NCBI GenBank assembly: GCA_023386885.1
Contig: JAEWIX010000046.1
Location: 1 to 20,748 of the forward strand
Reading direction: 5' to 3'
Length of the DNA stretch: 20,748 nucleotides
From: Pseudomonadota bacterium
GTDB lineage: Bacteria; Pseudomonadota; Alphaproteobacteria; Rhizobiales; Xanthobacteraceae
The notes under the pieces were generated by a model, which made no database searches, was not told where the DNA came from, and saw only the letters and a list, made by a program, of their open reading frames with translations. Positions within the stretch are counted from its first letter, which is position 1, and each line of letters opens with the position of its first letter. Of the stretch, positions 1 to 7,311 are shown in pieces. The translations under genes were made by a program, and so were the position numbers.

Positions 1-665
1 CCGGGGTTGAGCACGGCCTGGATGCCTTCCTTGCCCTTGATGTTGGTGAGCTGCGGCGTCATGTCGGCATCGGTCGGGCCGTAGGTCTCGTCGGCCAGCA
101 CTTCGATGCCGTAATCGCCGATGATGGCGAGGCACTGCTTGTGCATGGAAGCGCCAAAACCGTCGGAACCGGAGATCATGCCGATCTTGGTGATGCCGTT
201 CTTCTTCATGTCTTCGAAGATTTTCGCGCAAGCCATGCGGTCGGTGTGCGGCGTCTTGAAGGTGTAGGGTTTTACCGGGTCGATGATCTCGATGGCGCCG
301 GCCAGCGAGATGAACGGCACTTCCGCATCCTCGAAGACCGGGATGATGGCCATGGAGGTGCCGGTCGTCGTGCCACCGATCACGGCAACCACTTCGTCGT
401 CTTCCACGAGGCGGGTGGCGAAGGTGCGCGCCTTGTTCGGGTCACCGCCGTCTTCATAGATGATGAGCTCAAGCTTCTCGCCGTTGACGCCGCCGGCGGC
501 GTTGATTTCCTCGACCAGCAGCTTCAGCGTCTTGGCCTCGGGATCGCCCAGGAAGGACGCAGGGCCGGTTTCCGAAACGGTCGCGCCGATCTTGATATCG
601 GCAAGTGCAGGTGCGGCAAGCCCCAGGACAAGTGCAAGCGCGGTGGTGGTGAGCGCAAATTTCAT
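1..665 (-). CDS. Branched-chain amino acid/aromatic acid ABC transporter substrate-binding protein (LivK type), 3' end beyond window
   Basis: The minus-strand frame opens with ATG at 665 and stays open to the window edge, giving about 221 residues, so the C-terminus is missing. Residues 1-22 form a Sec signal peptide (short basic start, Leu/Ala-rich core, cleavage after APALA). The mature start with GATVSETGPAS and the later IGGTTTGTS stretch fit the periplasmic binding protein type I (Peripla_BP_6) family of HAAT transporters. A GGGAGGAG ribosome site lies just upstream. It starts 31 bases after the paaN stop on the same strand, so the two are probably co-transcribed. LivK-type proteins bind branched-chain amino acids or aromatic acids. 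Its position after paaN suggests phenylacetate or a related acid as ligand, which is inference. Permease and ATPase genes would be expected beyond position 1. Confidence 0.88.
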   Translation of the reverse strand, partial: MKFALTTTALALVLGLAAPALADIKIGATVSETGPASFLGDPEAKTLKLLVEEINAAGGVNGEKLELIIYEDGGDPNKARTFATRLVEDDEVVAVIGGTTTGTSMAIIPVFEDAEVPFISLAGAIEIIDPVKPYTFKTPHTDRMACAKIFEDMKKNGITKIGMISGSDGFGASMHKQCLAIIGDYGIEVLADETYGPTDADMTPQLTNIKGKEGIQAVLNP

Positions 666-696
666 GTCGGTTTCTCCTCCCAACAAAGACAAAGGG

Positions 697-2376
697 TTAA
701 AACGAAAGCTCCTCTGACGCCGCCGCGGGGCGACGCCACATGACCACCCGGAACCGGCTCGCGACAAAAGCCGCATCCGTCAGGCTGGCATTACCGGCCG
801 GATTGGCACCGGTGACATGGAAATCGCTGAAGGCGACGCTCTGGTTCACGTAGATGCCGCCGGTCAGGTTGACCGAAAGATTGACGCCCGCCGTTGCGAA
901 CCGGTCGGCGGCGGCAAGGATCTGCGCCTCGTCGGTGGCGTAAAGGGCGGCGGTGATCGCGCCCTTGCGCTCGGCAAGCTCCGCCGCGCGGTTCACGCCA
1001 TCGACGACATCGTTGACCGCAACGACGAAGGCGATGGGGCCGAAACGCTCTTTCGCATAGGTTTCGCTATCGGCCGCATCGACGGCGAGGATCAGAGGCG
1101 TTGCAGTGCGGGCACCGTCGAGGCCTTCAATCGGCGCGGAATCGCGCACGAGACGGCCGAGCGCGCGAACGGTGGATATACGGGCGAGCGTCGCGGGATT
1201 GGCGATGGCGCCGCAGACGCCGGCCGCACGCGCCGGATCAGAAAGCAGGCCGTCGACGGCAGCGGCAATGCCGGCCGCAACATCGTCGAAACTTTTGTGG
1301 CCCTCATTCGTCTCGATACCCCCGCGCGGGACAAAGACGTTCTGCGGGGCGGTGCACATCTGGCCGGAATAGAGCGACAGCGAGAAGGCGATATTGCTGC
1401 ACATGCCGGCGAAATTGTCGGTAGCGCCGATGACGATCGAATTGACGCCCGCCTCTTCGGTATAGACGTCGGCGCTGCCGGCATTTTCGCGCACCCAGGC
1501 GCCGAAGCTGTTGGAGCCGGTGTAATCGACGATGGCGATGGCCGGGTGCTGCACGAGGTCCTTGGTGACCTCCGAACCGGGCACATCGGCGGCGAGCAGC
1601 ACGATATCGGCGGCAAAGCCTTCTTCCACCAGCACCTGCCTGATAATCTCGACGGTGATGGCAAGCGGAAGGATCGCAGCGGGATGCGGCTTGACGATGA
1701 CGGTGTTGCCGGTGGCAAGGCTGGCGAACAGGCCCGGATAGCTGTTCCAGGTCGGGAACGTGTTGCAGCCGATGACGAGCGAGACGCCGCGCGGCACGAT
1801 GCGCCAGTGCTTTTCCATGACGATCGGTTCGCCCTTGCCCTGCGGCTTGGTCCAGGTCGCCGTCGCCGGCGTGCGGGTCATTTCGGCATAGGCATAGGTG
1901 GCGGCTTCGAGGCCGCGATCCTGCGCATGCGGACCGCCGGCCTGGAAGGCCATGGCAAAGGCCTGGCCCGTCGTGTGCATGACGGCATTGGCCATCTCGA
2001 AGCTGCGCGCATTGAGGCGGGCGAGGATTTCAAGGCAGATGCCGACGCGGGTTTCCGGCGTGGCAGCGGCCCATTGCGGAGCGGCCGCGCGCGAGGCCGA
2101 GACGAGCATGTCCACGGAGGCGGCGGGATAGGTGATGCCGAGAGTGGGTCCGTAAGGCGAGACTTCCGCTCCAACGGTACCCTCGAAGGGGTGATCGGCC
2201 AACACGAAGGGCTGGCCGAGGCGCGCCTTGTAGGCGGCGAGGCCGTCGTCCTTGGCGGTCTCGCCATAGATCTTGCCGCTCGGCACTTCCGGATAGGCGG
2301 ACCAGAAATCGCGCTTGGCGGCGGCCTGCAAGGCGGCCTCCAATGTCGGGCGATGGCGCTCGAAAAGTGCGGTCAT
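697..2376 (-). CDS. paaN: Phenylacetic acid degradation protein PaaN, aldehyde dehydrogenase
   Basis: This 559-residue protein is an aldehyde dehydrogenase of the PaaN type. It is inferred to oxidise the semialdehyde formed on opening the oxepin-CoA ring to 3-oxo-5,6-dehydrosuberyl-CoA in the cytoplasm. The NAD(P)-dependent ALDH fold is seen in GCNTFPTWN (residues 203-211), the VKPHP stretch (228-232), the general-base region YTEEAG (305-310, Glu307/308) and the nucleophile in SGQMCTAPQN (Cys341). E. coli PaaZ is about 680 residues with a C-terminal MaoC-like hydratase; that domain is absent here, so ring hydrolysis must come from another protein. The start is ATG 2376, preceded by GGGAGG at a good distance. 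It diverges from paaG across an operator-bearing gap and is followed by the solute-binding protein gene. Confidence 0.93.
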   Translation of the reverse strand: MTALFERHRPTLEAALQAAAKRDFWSAYPEVPSGKIYGETAKDDGLAAYKARLGQPFVLADHPFEGTVGAEVSPYGPTLGITYPAASVDMLVSASRAAAPQWAAATPETRVGICLEILARLNARSFEMANAVMHTTGQAFAMAFQAGGPHAQDRGLEAATYAYAEMTRTPATATWTKPQGKGEPIVMEKHWRIVPRGVSLVIGCNTFPTWNSYPGLFASLATGNTVIVKPHPAAILPLAITVEIIRQVLVEEGFAADIVLLAADVPGSEVTKDLVQHPAIAIVDYTGSNSFGAWVRENAGSADVYTEEAGVNSIVIGATDNFAGMCSNIAFSLSLYSGQMCTAPQNVFVPRGGIETNEGHKSFDDVAAGIAAAVDGLLSDPARAAGVCGAIANPATLARISTVRALGRLVRDSAPIEGLDGARTATPLILAVDAADSETYAKERFGPIAFVVAVNDVVDGVNRAAELAERKGAITAALYATDEAQILAAADRFATAGVNLSVNLTGGIYVNQSVAFSDFHVTGANPAGNASLTDAAFVASRFRVVMWRRPAAASEELSF

Positions 2377-2401
2377 GATCTGTCCTCCCAGTCAGTGGTT
2401 T

Positions 2402-2429
2402 TATAATTGACTGACCGGTCGGTTTATGC
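2402..2429. promoter_or_regulatory. TetR-type operator between paaN and paaG
   Basis: Between the divergent paaN and paaG starts lies an imperfect 22-bp palindrome at 2406-2427. Its core ACTGACCGGTCGGT (2410-2423) is self-complementary except for one pair. It sits directly after TATAAT (2402-2407), a perfect -10 hexamer for plus-strand transcription, so a bound repressor would cover the start point of paaG. The stretch 2401-2429 matches 13201-13229, upstream of the tetR gene, at 22 of 29 positions without gaps. Binding by that TetR protein is inferred. Confidence 0.65.
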
Positions 2430-2476
2430 AAGAGTTTTTTTACGGTCGCCGCTGGGAAGGGCGACAGGGAGGAAAA

Positions 2477-3265
2477 ATGTCCAATTCCGACACCATTCTG
2501 TCGGCGCTTGCCGATGGCGTTCTCACCCTCACGCTGAACCGCCCGGACAAGCTCAACGCGTTCAACGACGAGATGCACCTTGCGCTGCGCGTCGGCTTCG
2601 AGCAGGCGCATGCGGATGACGCCGTCCGTGCGGTGCTTCTGACCGGCTCCGGCCGCGGCTTCTGCGCGGTGTAGGATCTTGGCGACCGTGACCCGAAGAA
2701 GGGCGTGCCGGATCTCGGCCACACCATCGAGACCTTCTACAATCCGCTGCTGCGCCTGATCCGCAGCCTCGAAAAGCCCGTCATCTGCGCCGTCAACGGC
2801 GTGGCCGCCGGCGCGGGCGCCAACATCGCCTTTGCCTGCGACATCACGCTGGCCGCCCGCTCGGCCCGCTTCATCCAGGCCTTTGCCAAGATCGGCCTCG
2901 TGCCGGATTCCGGCGGCACCTGGAGCCTGCCGCGCCTGATCGGCGAGGCTCGCGCCAAGGCGTTGGCGCTGACGGCCGAGCCGCTCGGCGCGGAAACCGC
3001 CGCCGACTGGGGCCTCATCTGGCGCGCCGTCGATGACGACAAACTGATGGAAGAGGCAAACGCGCTCGCCACCCGCCTCGCCGCCGGACCGACGCGTGGC
3101 CTCGGCATGACCAAGCGCGCCATCCAGGCCGCCGCGACCAATTCGCTGGACCAGCAGCTCGACCTCGAACGCGACCTGCAACGCGAGGCCGGCCGCAGCG
3201 CCGACTATGCCGAGGGTGTCTCCGCTTTCCTCGAAAAGCGCAAGCCGGAGTTCAAGGGCAAATGA
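2477..3265 (+). pseudogene. paaG: paaG, 1,2-epoxyphenylacetyl-CoA isomerase, interrupted by an in-frame TAG
   Basis: PaaG is a crotonase-family isomerase that turns ring-1,2-epoxyphenylacetyl-CoA into oxepin-CoA. The frame starts at ATG 2477 after GGGAGGAAAA and would encode 262 residues, normal for the family, but codon 66 (2672-2674) is TAG. Before it the protein reads ...GRGFCAV and after it DLGDRDPKKG... The family consensus here is GRGFCAGQDL, so the stop replaces the expected Gln and the expected Gly is Val. The change could be GGTCAG to GTGTAG, that is three adjacent bases with no length change. Downstream, crotonase features are intact: VNGVAAGAGANIAFACD, then KIGLVPDSGGTW, which carries the Asp regarded as catalytic in PaaG. 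The stop overlaps the paaI start (ATGA). As written, only a 65-residue fragment, or a 186-residue product restarted at GTG 2705, could be made. A sequence error is a real alternative. Confidence 0.87.
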
Positions 3266-3702
3266 GAGCCGCGACCCTTTCCCCGCAAGCGCTGGCCGAA
3301 GCTTGCGCCAAGGCCATGTGGGACGAAGACAACGCGACCCGCCATCTCGGCATGGAGCTCGCCTCCATCGCCCCCGGCGAGGCGGTGATCGCCATGACCG
3401 TGGCCGAGATCATGACCAACGGTCACGGCACCTGCCATGGCGGCTACATGTTCACGCTGGCGGATTCGGCCTTCGCCTTCGCCTGCAACACCTACAACCA
3501 GCGCACCGTCGCCCAGCACTGTTCGGTGACGTTTCTCGCGCCGGCCTTCAAGGGCGACAGGCTGACGGCGACGGCGCGCGAAGTGTCGCGGCGCGGGCGC
3601 GGCGGCATCTACGATATCCGCATCACCAATCAGGAGGGCGAGCACATAGCGGAATTCCGCGGCCACTCGCGAACAGTCAAGGGCACGCATCTGCCGGAAT
3701 GA
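3262..3702 (+). CDS. paaI: Phenylacetyl-CoA thioesterase PaaI (hotdog fold)
   Basis: A 146-residue hotdog-fold thioesterase. In PAA catabolism PaaI hydrolyses phenylacetyl-CoA and hydroxylated dead-end CoA esters, releasing trapped CoA. The signature is NGHGTCHGGYMFTLADSAFA at residues 53-72, in which Asp68 aligns with the catalytic Asp of E. coli PaaI. The length is normal. The ATG overlaps the stop of paaG (ATGA), so translation is probably coupled to paaG. The premature stop in paaG could therefore lower paaI expression if no ribosome restarts downstream. It is followed after 46 bases by paaK. Confidence 0.93.
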   Translation: MRAATLSPQALAEACAKAMWDEDNATRHLGMELASIAPGEAVIAMTVAEIMTNGHGTCHGGYMFTLADSAFAFACNTYNQRTVAQHCSVTFLAPAFKGDRLTATAREVSRRGRGGIYDIRITNQEGEHIAEFRGHSRTVKGTHLPE

Positions 3703-3748
3703 GGCAGATCATCGCCCAATCTTGCCCGTATTCTTGGAGGAGAATTTC

Positions 3749-5062
3749 ATGGAAGACCTGTCCCCCCGCCCCGGAGACTTCGAACCGATCGAGACCGCCT
3801 CGCGCGATGAGATTTCCGGGCTGCAGCTGCAGCGCATGAAATGGTCGCTGACCCACGCCTACGAAAATTCCCCCTTCTACCGCCAGCGCTTCGACGAAGC
3901 GGGCGTGCATCCCTCGGACCTGAAGACGCTGTCCGACCTCGCGAAATTCCCCTTCACCACCAAGAAGGACCTGCGCGACACCTATCCCTTCGGCATGTTC
4001 GCCGTGCCGCGTGAAAAACTTTCGCGCATCCATGCCTCTTCCGGAACGACCGGCAAGCCGACCGTCGTCGGCTACACGAAGAACGATATCGACACCTGGG
4101 CGACGGTCGTCGCCCGCTCCATCCGCGCCTCGGGCGGCCGGGCCGGCGATATCGTGCATGTCGCCTATGGCTACGGCCTGTTCACCGGCGGCCTCGGCGC
4201 GCATTACGGCGGCGAGCGGCTCGGCTGCACCGTGGTGCCGATTTCCGGCGGCATGACCGAGCGGCAGGTGCAGCTGATCAACGACTTCAAGCCCGACATC
4301 ATCATGGTGACGCCGAGCTACATGCTGGCGATCCTCGACGAGTTCGGCCGACAGGGTCTCGATCCGCGCAAGTGTTCGCTGAAGTTCGGCATCTTCGGCG
4401 CCGAGCCGTGGACCAACGCGATGCGCAGCGAGATCGAACACGCCTTCAACATGGACGCCACCGACATTTACGGCCTGTCGGAAGTCATCGGCCCCGGCGT
4501 CGCGCAGGAGTGCGTCGAGACCAAGGACGGCCTGCACGTCTGGGAAGATCACTTCTATCCGGAGATCATCGATCCCGAGACTGGCGCGGTGCTGCCCGAC
4601 GGCGAGAAGGGCGAACTGGTGTTCACCTCGCTGACCAAGCAGGCCTTCCCGATCGTGCGCTATCGCACCCGCGACCTCACGCGCCTGTTGCCCGGCACCG
4701 CACGTCCCGGCATGCGGCGCATGGAAAAGGTGACCGGCCGTTCCGACGACATGATCATCCTGCGCGGCGTCAACGTGTTCCCGACGCAGATCGAGGAAGC
4801 GTTGCTCGCGACCGATTGGTGCGGCGGCCATTTCCAGATCGAACTGACGCGCGAAGGCCGCATGGACGAGATGACTGTGCTGGCGGAAGCGCGGCCGGAA
4901 AGCTGGGACGGCCAAGGTCTCGTCGTGCATGCCGAGAAGGTCGTCGCGCACATCAAGAACACCATCGGCGTGTCGAGCCGGGTCTCCATCGTCGCACCGG
5001 ACTCGCTGGCGCGTTCGCAGGGCAAGGCTAAGCGCGTCTACGACAAGCGCCCGAAGGAATAA
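3749..5062 (+). CDS. paaK: Phenylacetate-CoA ligase PaaK
   Basis: PaaK activates phenylacetate with ATP and CoA to phenylacetyl-CoA, the committed step of the aerobic CoA pathway. The 437-residue product matches the family length. Visible motifs are the AMP-binding loop SSGTTGKPT (97-105), YGLSEVIGPG (241-250), YRTRD (305-309), the hinge region RSDDMIILRG (331-340) and a C-terminal SQGKAKR stretch with the likely catalytic Lys. ATG 3749 is preferred over an upstream in-frame start at 3722 because TTGGAGGAG lies 6 bases before it and family members begin here. It is the last gene of the paaG-paaI-paaK run. A 66-base gap separates it from the amidase gene. Confidence 0.95.
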   Translation: MEDLSPRPGDFEPIETASRDEISGLQLQRMKWSLTHAYENSPFYRQRFDEAGVHPSDLKTLSDLAKFPFTTKKDLRDTYPFGMFAVPREKLSRIHASSGTTGKPTVVGYTKNDIDTWATVVARSIRASGGRAGDIVHVAYGYGLFTGGLGAHYGGERLGCTVVPISGGMTERQVQLINDFKPDIIMVTPSYMLAILDEFGRQGLDPRKCSLKFGIFGAEPWTNAMRSEIEHAFNMDATDIYGLSEVIGPGVAQECVETKDGLHVWEDHFYPEIIDPETGAVLPDGEKGELVFTSLTKQAFPIVRYRTRDLTRLLPGTARPGMRRMEKVTGRSDDMIILRGVNVFPTQIEEALLATDWCGGHFQIELTREGRMDEMTVLAEARPESWDGQGLVVHAEKVVAHIKNTIGVSSRVSIVAPDSLARSQGKAKRVYDKRPKE

Positions 5063-5128
5063 TCAAGGCGCGGTATTCACGAGGAAACCAGGAAGCGAAT
5101 CACACCCTCAACAGACGGAGAGACTGCC

Positions 5129-6661
5129 ATGCCGTTGCACCCCTCACGTCGCGATATGTTGAAAACCTCGCTGGGCGTCGCCGCAGCCGCCGCCCTTCCT
5201 TCCCTCCCGTTGATGGAGCAAGCCATGGCCCAGGCCGGCACGATGCCCTCCTCTGCCGCCGAGATTGTGGAGGCGATCCGCGACAAAAAAATCACCGCGG
5301 TCAGCGTCGTGCAGGCTGCTATCGACCGCGCGGAGAAACTGAAAGACCTCAACACCCTGATTTATCTCAACAAGGACGCAGCGCTCGCGGCCGCACGCGA
5401 CGTCGATGCCGGGAAGATCACCGGACCGCTCGCCGGCCTGCCCATCGTCGTCAAGGACAATATCAACACCGAGGACATGCCGACGACGGGCGGCACGCCG
5501 GCATTGCAGAACGCACGGCCGAAGAAAAACGCGCCGTCGTTGCAAAAGCTGCTCGACGCCGGCGCCATCGTCATCGGCAAGGCCAACATGCACGAACTGG
5601 CGTTCGGCATCACCAGCACCAACCTGTCGTCGTTCGCGGGGCCGGTGAAGAACCCTTACGACACGACGCGGATTCCAGGCGGCTCCTCCGGCGGTACGGC
5701 GGCGGCGGTCGCCGCCGGAATCGTCAGCTGCGGACTCGGCACCGACACCGGCGGCTCGACACGTGTGCCGGCAGCGCTTACCGGAATCGTCGGCCTGCGC
5801 CCCTCGGTTGGCAATGGCGGCGCGCGTCGGCGTTACCACGACGACCACGCCGTCGTGCCGATCAGCCACACCCGCGATACCGTCGGCCCGATGGGCAAGA
5901 GCGTCGCCGATGTCGCGTTGCTCGACTCCGTCGTCACCGGCACGGTGATGGCTTCCGCCATCGATCTGCATGGCAAGCGTTTCGGCGTGCCGCCGTCGAT
6001 GTGGAGCGGTCTCGATAGCGGCTTGCTGGATGTGGTCGCAGCGGCACGCAAGAAGCTGGCTCAGGCCGGCGCCGAACTGATCGGCAAGGACATTGACGGG
6101 TTATCCGATCTCAACGCCAAGCTCTCGTTCCCCATCGCGCTGCATGAGCCGATCGAGGACATTCCCGCTTATCTGAAAGCTTCCGGCATCGAGGGCATCA
6201 CGCTTGCCGATATCGCGGCGAAGATTGCCAGCCCGGACGTCAAAGGCGCATTCGGTGCGATTACTGCGGACGCTTTCGGGAGTGCCTATCCCGATGCCAT
6301 CGGCACGCTGCGACCGCAGTTGCAGAAGCTCTACGAGAATTATTTTCGCGACAACAATCTCGACGCCATTCTGTTTCCGACCACAATCGCGCCGGCACCC
6401 GCCATCGACACCGTGAAAGGATCGGGCGAGATGACGATCAACGGTGGCAAGCCGATGCCGACTTTCGACACCATGATCCGCAACACCGATCCCGGCAGCA
6501 ATGCCGGCATTCCCGGCCTGTCGCTGTTCGCGGGTATGACGCAAGGTGGCCTGCCGGTCGGACTGGAAATCGACGGGCCCATCGGCAGCGACATCACGCT
6601 GCTCGGCCTCGGTCTGTCGATGGAGAAGCTGTTCGGCCACGCGCCGCCGCCGAAGGTGTGA
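5129..6661 (+). CDS. Tat-exported amidase (amidase signature family)
   Basis: A 510-residue amidase-signature enzyme that hydrolyses a carboxamide to acid and ammonia. The N-terminus carries a twin-arginine signal (SRRDMLK at residues 6-12, an Ala-rich core, likely cleavage near AMAQA at 32-36), so it should be folded in the cytoplasm and exported. The catalytic triad is visible: Lys109 in VVKDN, the cis-Ser in GGSSGG (184-189) and nucleophile Ser210 in DTGGSTRVP. ATG 5129 follows an ACGGAG ribosome site. The substrate is not readable from sequence. Next to paaK, phenylacetamide is an attractive guess, but family members act on many amides. No strong terminator separates it from paaK, so read-through is possible. 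Confidence 0.88.
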   Translation: MPLHPSRRDMLKTSLGVAAAAALPSLPLMEQAMAQAGTMPSSAAEIVEAIRDKKITAVSVVQAAIDRAEKLKDLNTLIYLNKDAALAAARDVDAGKITGPLAGLPIVVKDNINTEDMPTTGGTPALQNARPKKNAPSLQKLLDAGAIVIGKANMHELAFGITSTNLSSFAGPVKNPYDTTRIPGGSSGGTAAAVAAGIVSCGLGTDTGGSTRVPAALTGIVGLRPSVGNGGARRRYHDDHAVVPISHTRDTVGPMGKSVADVALLDSVVTGTVMASAIDLHGKRFGVPPSMWSGLDSGLLDVVAAARKKLAQAGAELIGKDIDGLSDLNAKLSFPIALHEPIEDIPAYLKASGIEGITLADIAAKIASPDVKGAFGAITADAFGSAYPDAIGTLRPQLQKLYENYFRDNNLDAILFPTTIAPAPAIDTVKGSGEMTINGGKPMPTFDTMIRNTDPGSNAGIPGLSLFAGMTQGGLPVGLEIDGPIGSDITLLGLGLSMEKLFGHAPPPKV

Positions 6662-6752
6662 TTCAGAAACAATCGAAACGCATCGAATCGATTCAATCAG
6701 ACGCACGGCGAAGAAAAGAATTCTGCGACAAGCCGCGCGTCGGAGAACAGGA

Positions 6753-6781
6753 TTGCAACGCGCGCCTGTGACCACTATATA
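6753..6781 (+). promoter_or_regulatory. Probable sigma-70 promoter of speDE
   Basis: TTGCAA (6753-6758) and TATATA (6776-6781) are separated by 17 bases and lie about 50 bases before the speD start. The rest of the 170-base gap after the amidase holds only a short palindrome, GAATCGATTC at 6685-6694, and no candidate riboswitch. A transcript starting near 6788 would have a leader of roughly 45 bases with a strong GGGGAGG site. Confidence 0.5.
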
Positions 6782-6831
6782 ACATCGGTCTGCATCGTTG
6801 CAGGCTTCATCTGCTGGTTGGGGAGGACGCC

Positions 6832-7311
6832 ATGTCACGCGACGCCCTCTTCCAATTGGGGATGGGCGCAGTTTCGCTGAATGCCTCCCAAAAGGAAGAA
6901 CGCTATCACTCGCGCGCGGAAGAAACGCTTCGCGCGCAGGCCGATCATTTCATCGAAAAAGACGGAATCATTTGCGCCGGATCGCATCTGATCATCGATC
7001 TTTACGACGCCGAACGGCTGGATGATCTCGATCATATTTCGGAAACGCTCAAGCTCTGCGTCGACGCCGCGGGCGCGACGCTTCTGCACATGCATCTGCA
7101 TCCGTTCGAGCCGAATGGCGGCATCAGCGGCGTTGCCGTGCTGGCGGAAAGCCACATCTCGATCCACTCCTGGCCCGAGCGAAGCTATGCCGCGCTTGAT
7201 GTCTTCATGTGCGGTGAGGCCGAACCCGAACGCTGCATTGAGGTGCTGCGCAAGGCATTTCGGCCGAAACGCATCGCGGTGCAGGAACTTCTCCGCGGAA
7301 AAGGCGCATGA
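6832..7311 (+). CDS. speD: S-adenosylmethionine decarboxylase proenzyme
   Basis: SpeD makes decarboxylated AdoMet, the aminopropyl donor for spermidine. The 159-residue proenzyme carries the self-cleavage site LAESHISIHSWPE (104-116): cleavage between Glu106 and Ser107 gives the pyruvoyl group, with His112 and Cys127 as the usual processing and catalytic residues. It belongs to the short prokaryotic (class 1B) type but has about 45 extra N-terminal residues before the conserved GSHLIIDLY core. ATG 6832 follows GGGGAGG at 5 bases. Its stop overlaps the speE start (ATGA), giving a translationally coupled pair. Confidence 0.94.
   Translation: MSRDALFQLGMGAVSLNASQKEERYHSRAEETLRAQADHFIEKDGIICAGSHLIIDLYDAERLDDLDHISETLKLCVDAAGATLLHMHLHPFEPNGGISGVAVLAESHISIHSWPERSYAALDVFMCGEAEPERCIEVLRKAFRPKRIAVQELLRGKGA

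Noticed and set aside
817..2406. Long open frame (529 codons) opposite paaN
   Set aside because: It mirrors paaN codon structure in high-GC DNA, has low-complexity Gly/Arg/Asp-rich sequence, and no family resemblance; paaN on the other strand has clear catalytic motifs.
2426..2476. Upstream ATG of paaG at 2426
   Set aside because: It lies inside the operator and has no ribosome site, while ATG 2477 follows GGGAGGAAAA.
2705..3265. A separate 186-residue enoyl-CoA hydratase starting at GTG 2705
   Set aside because: It is the in-frame continuation of paaG after the TAG, lacks the first part of the crotonase fold and has no good ribosome site.
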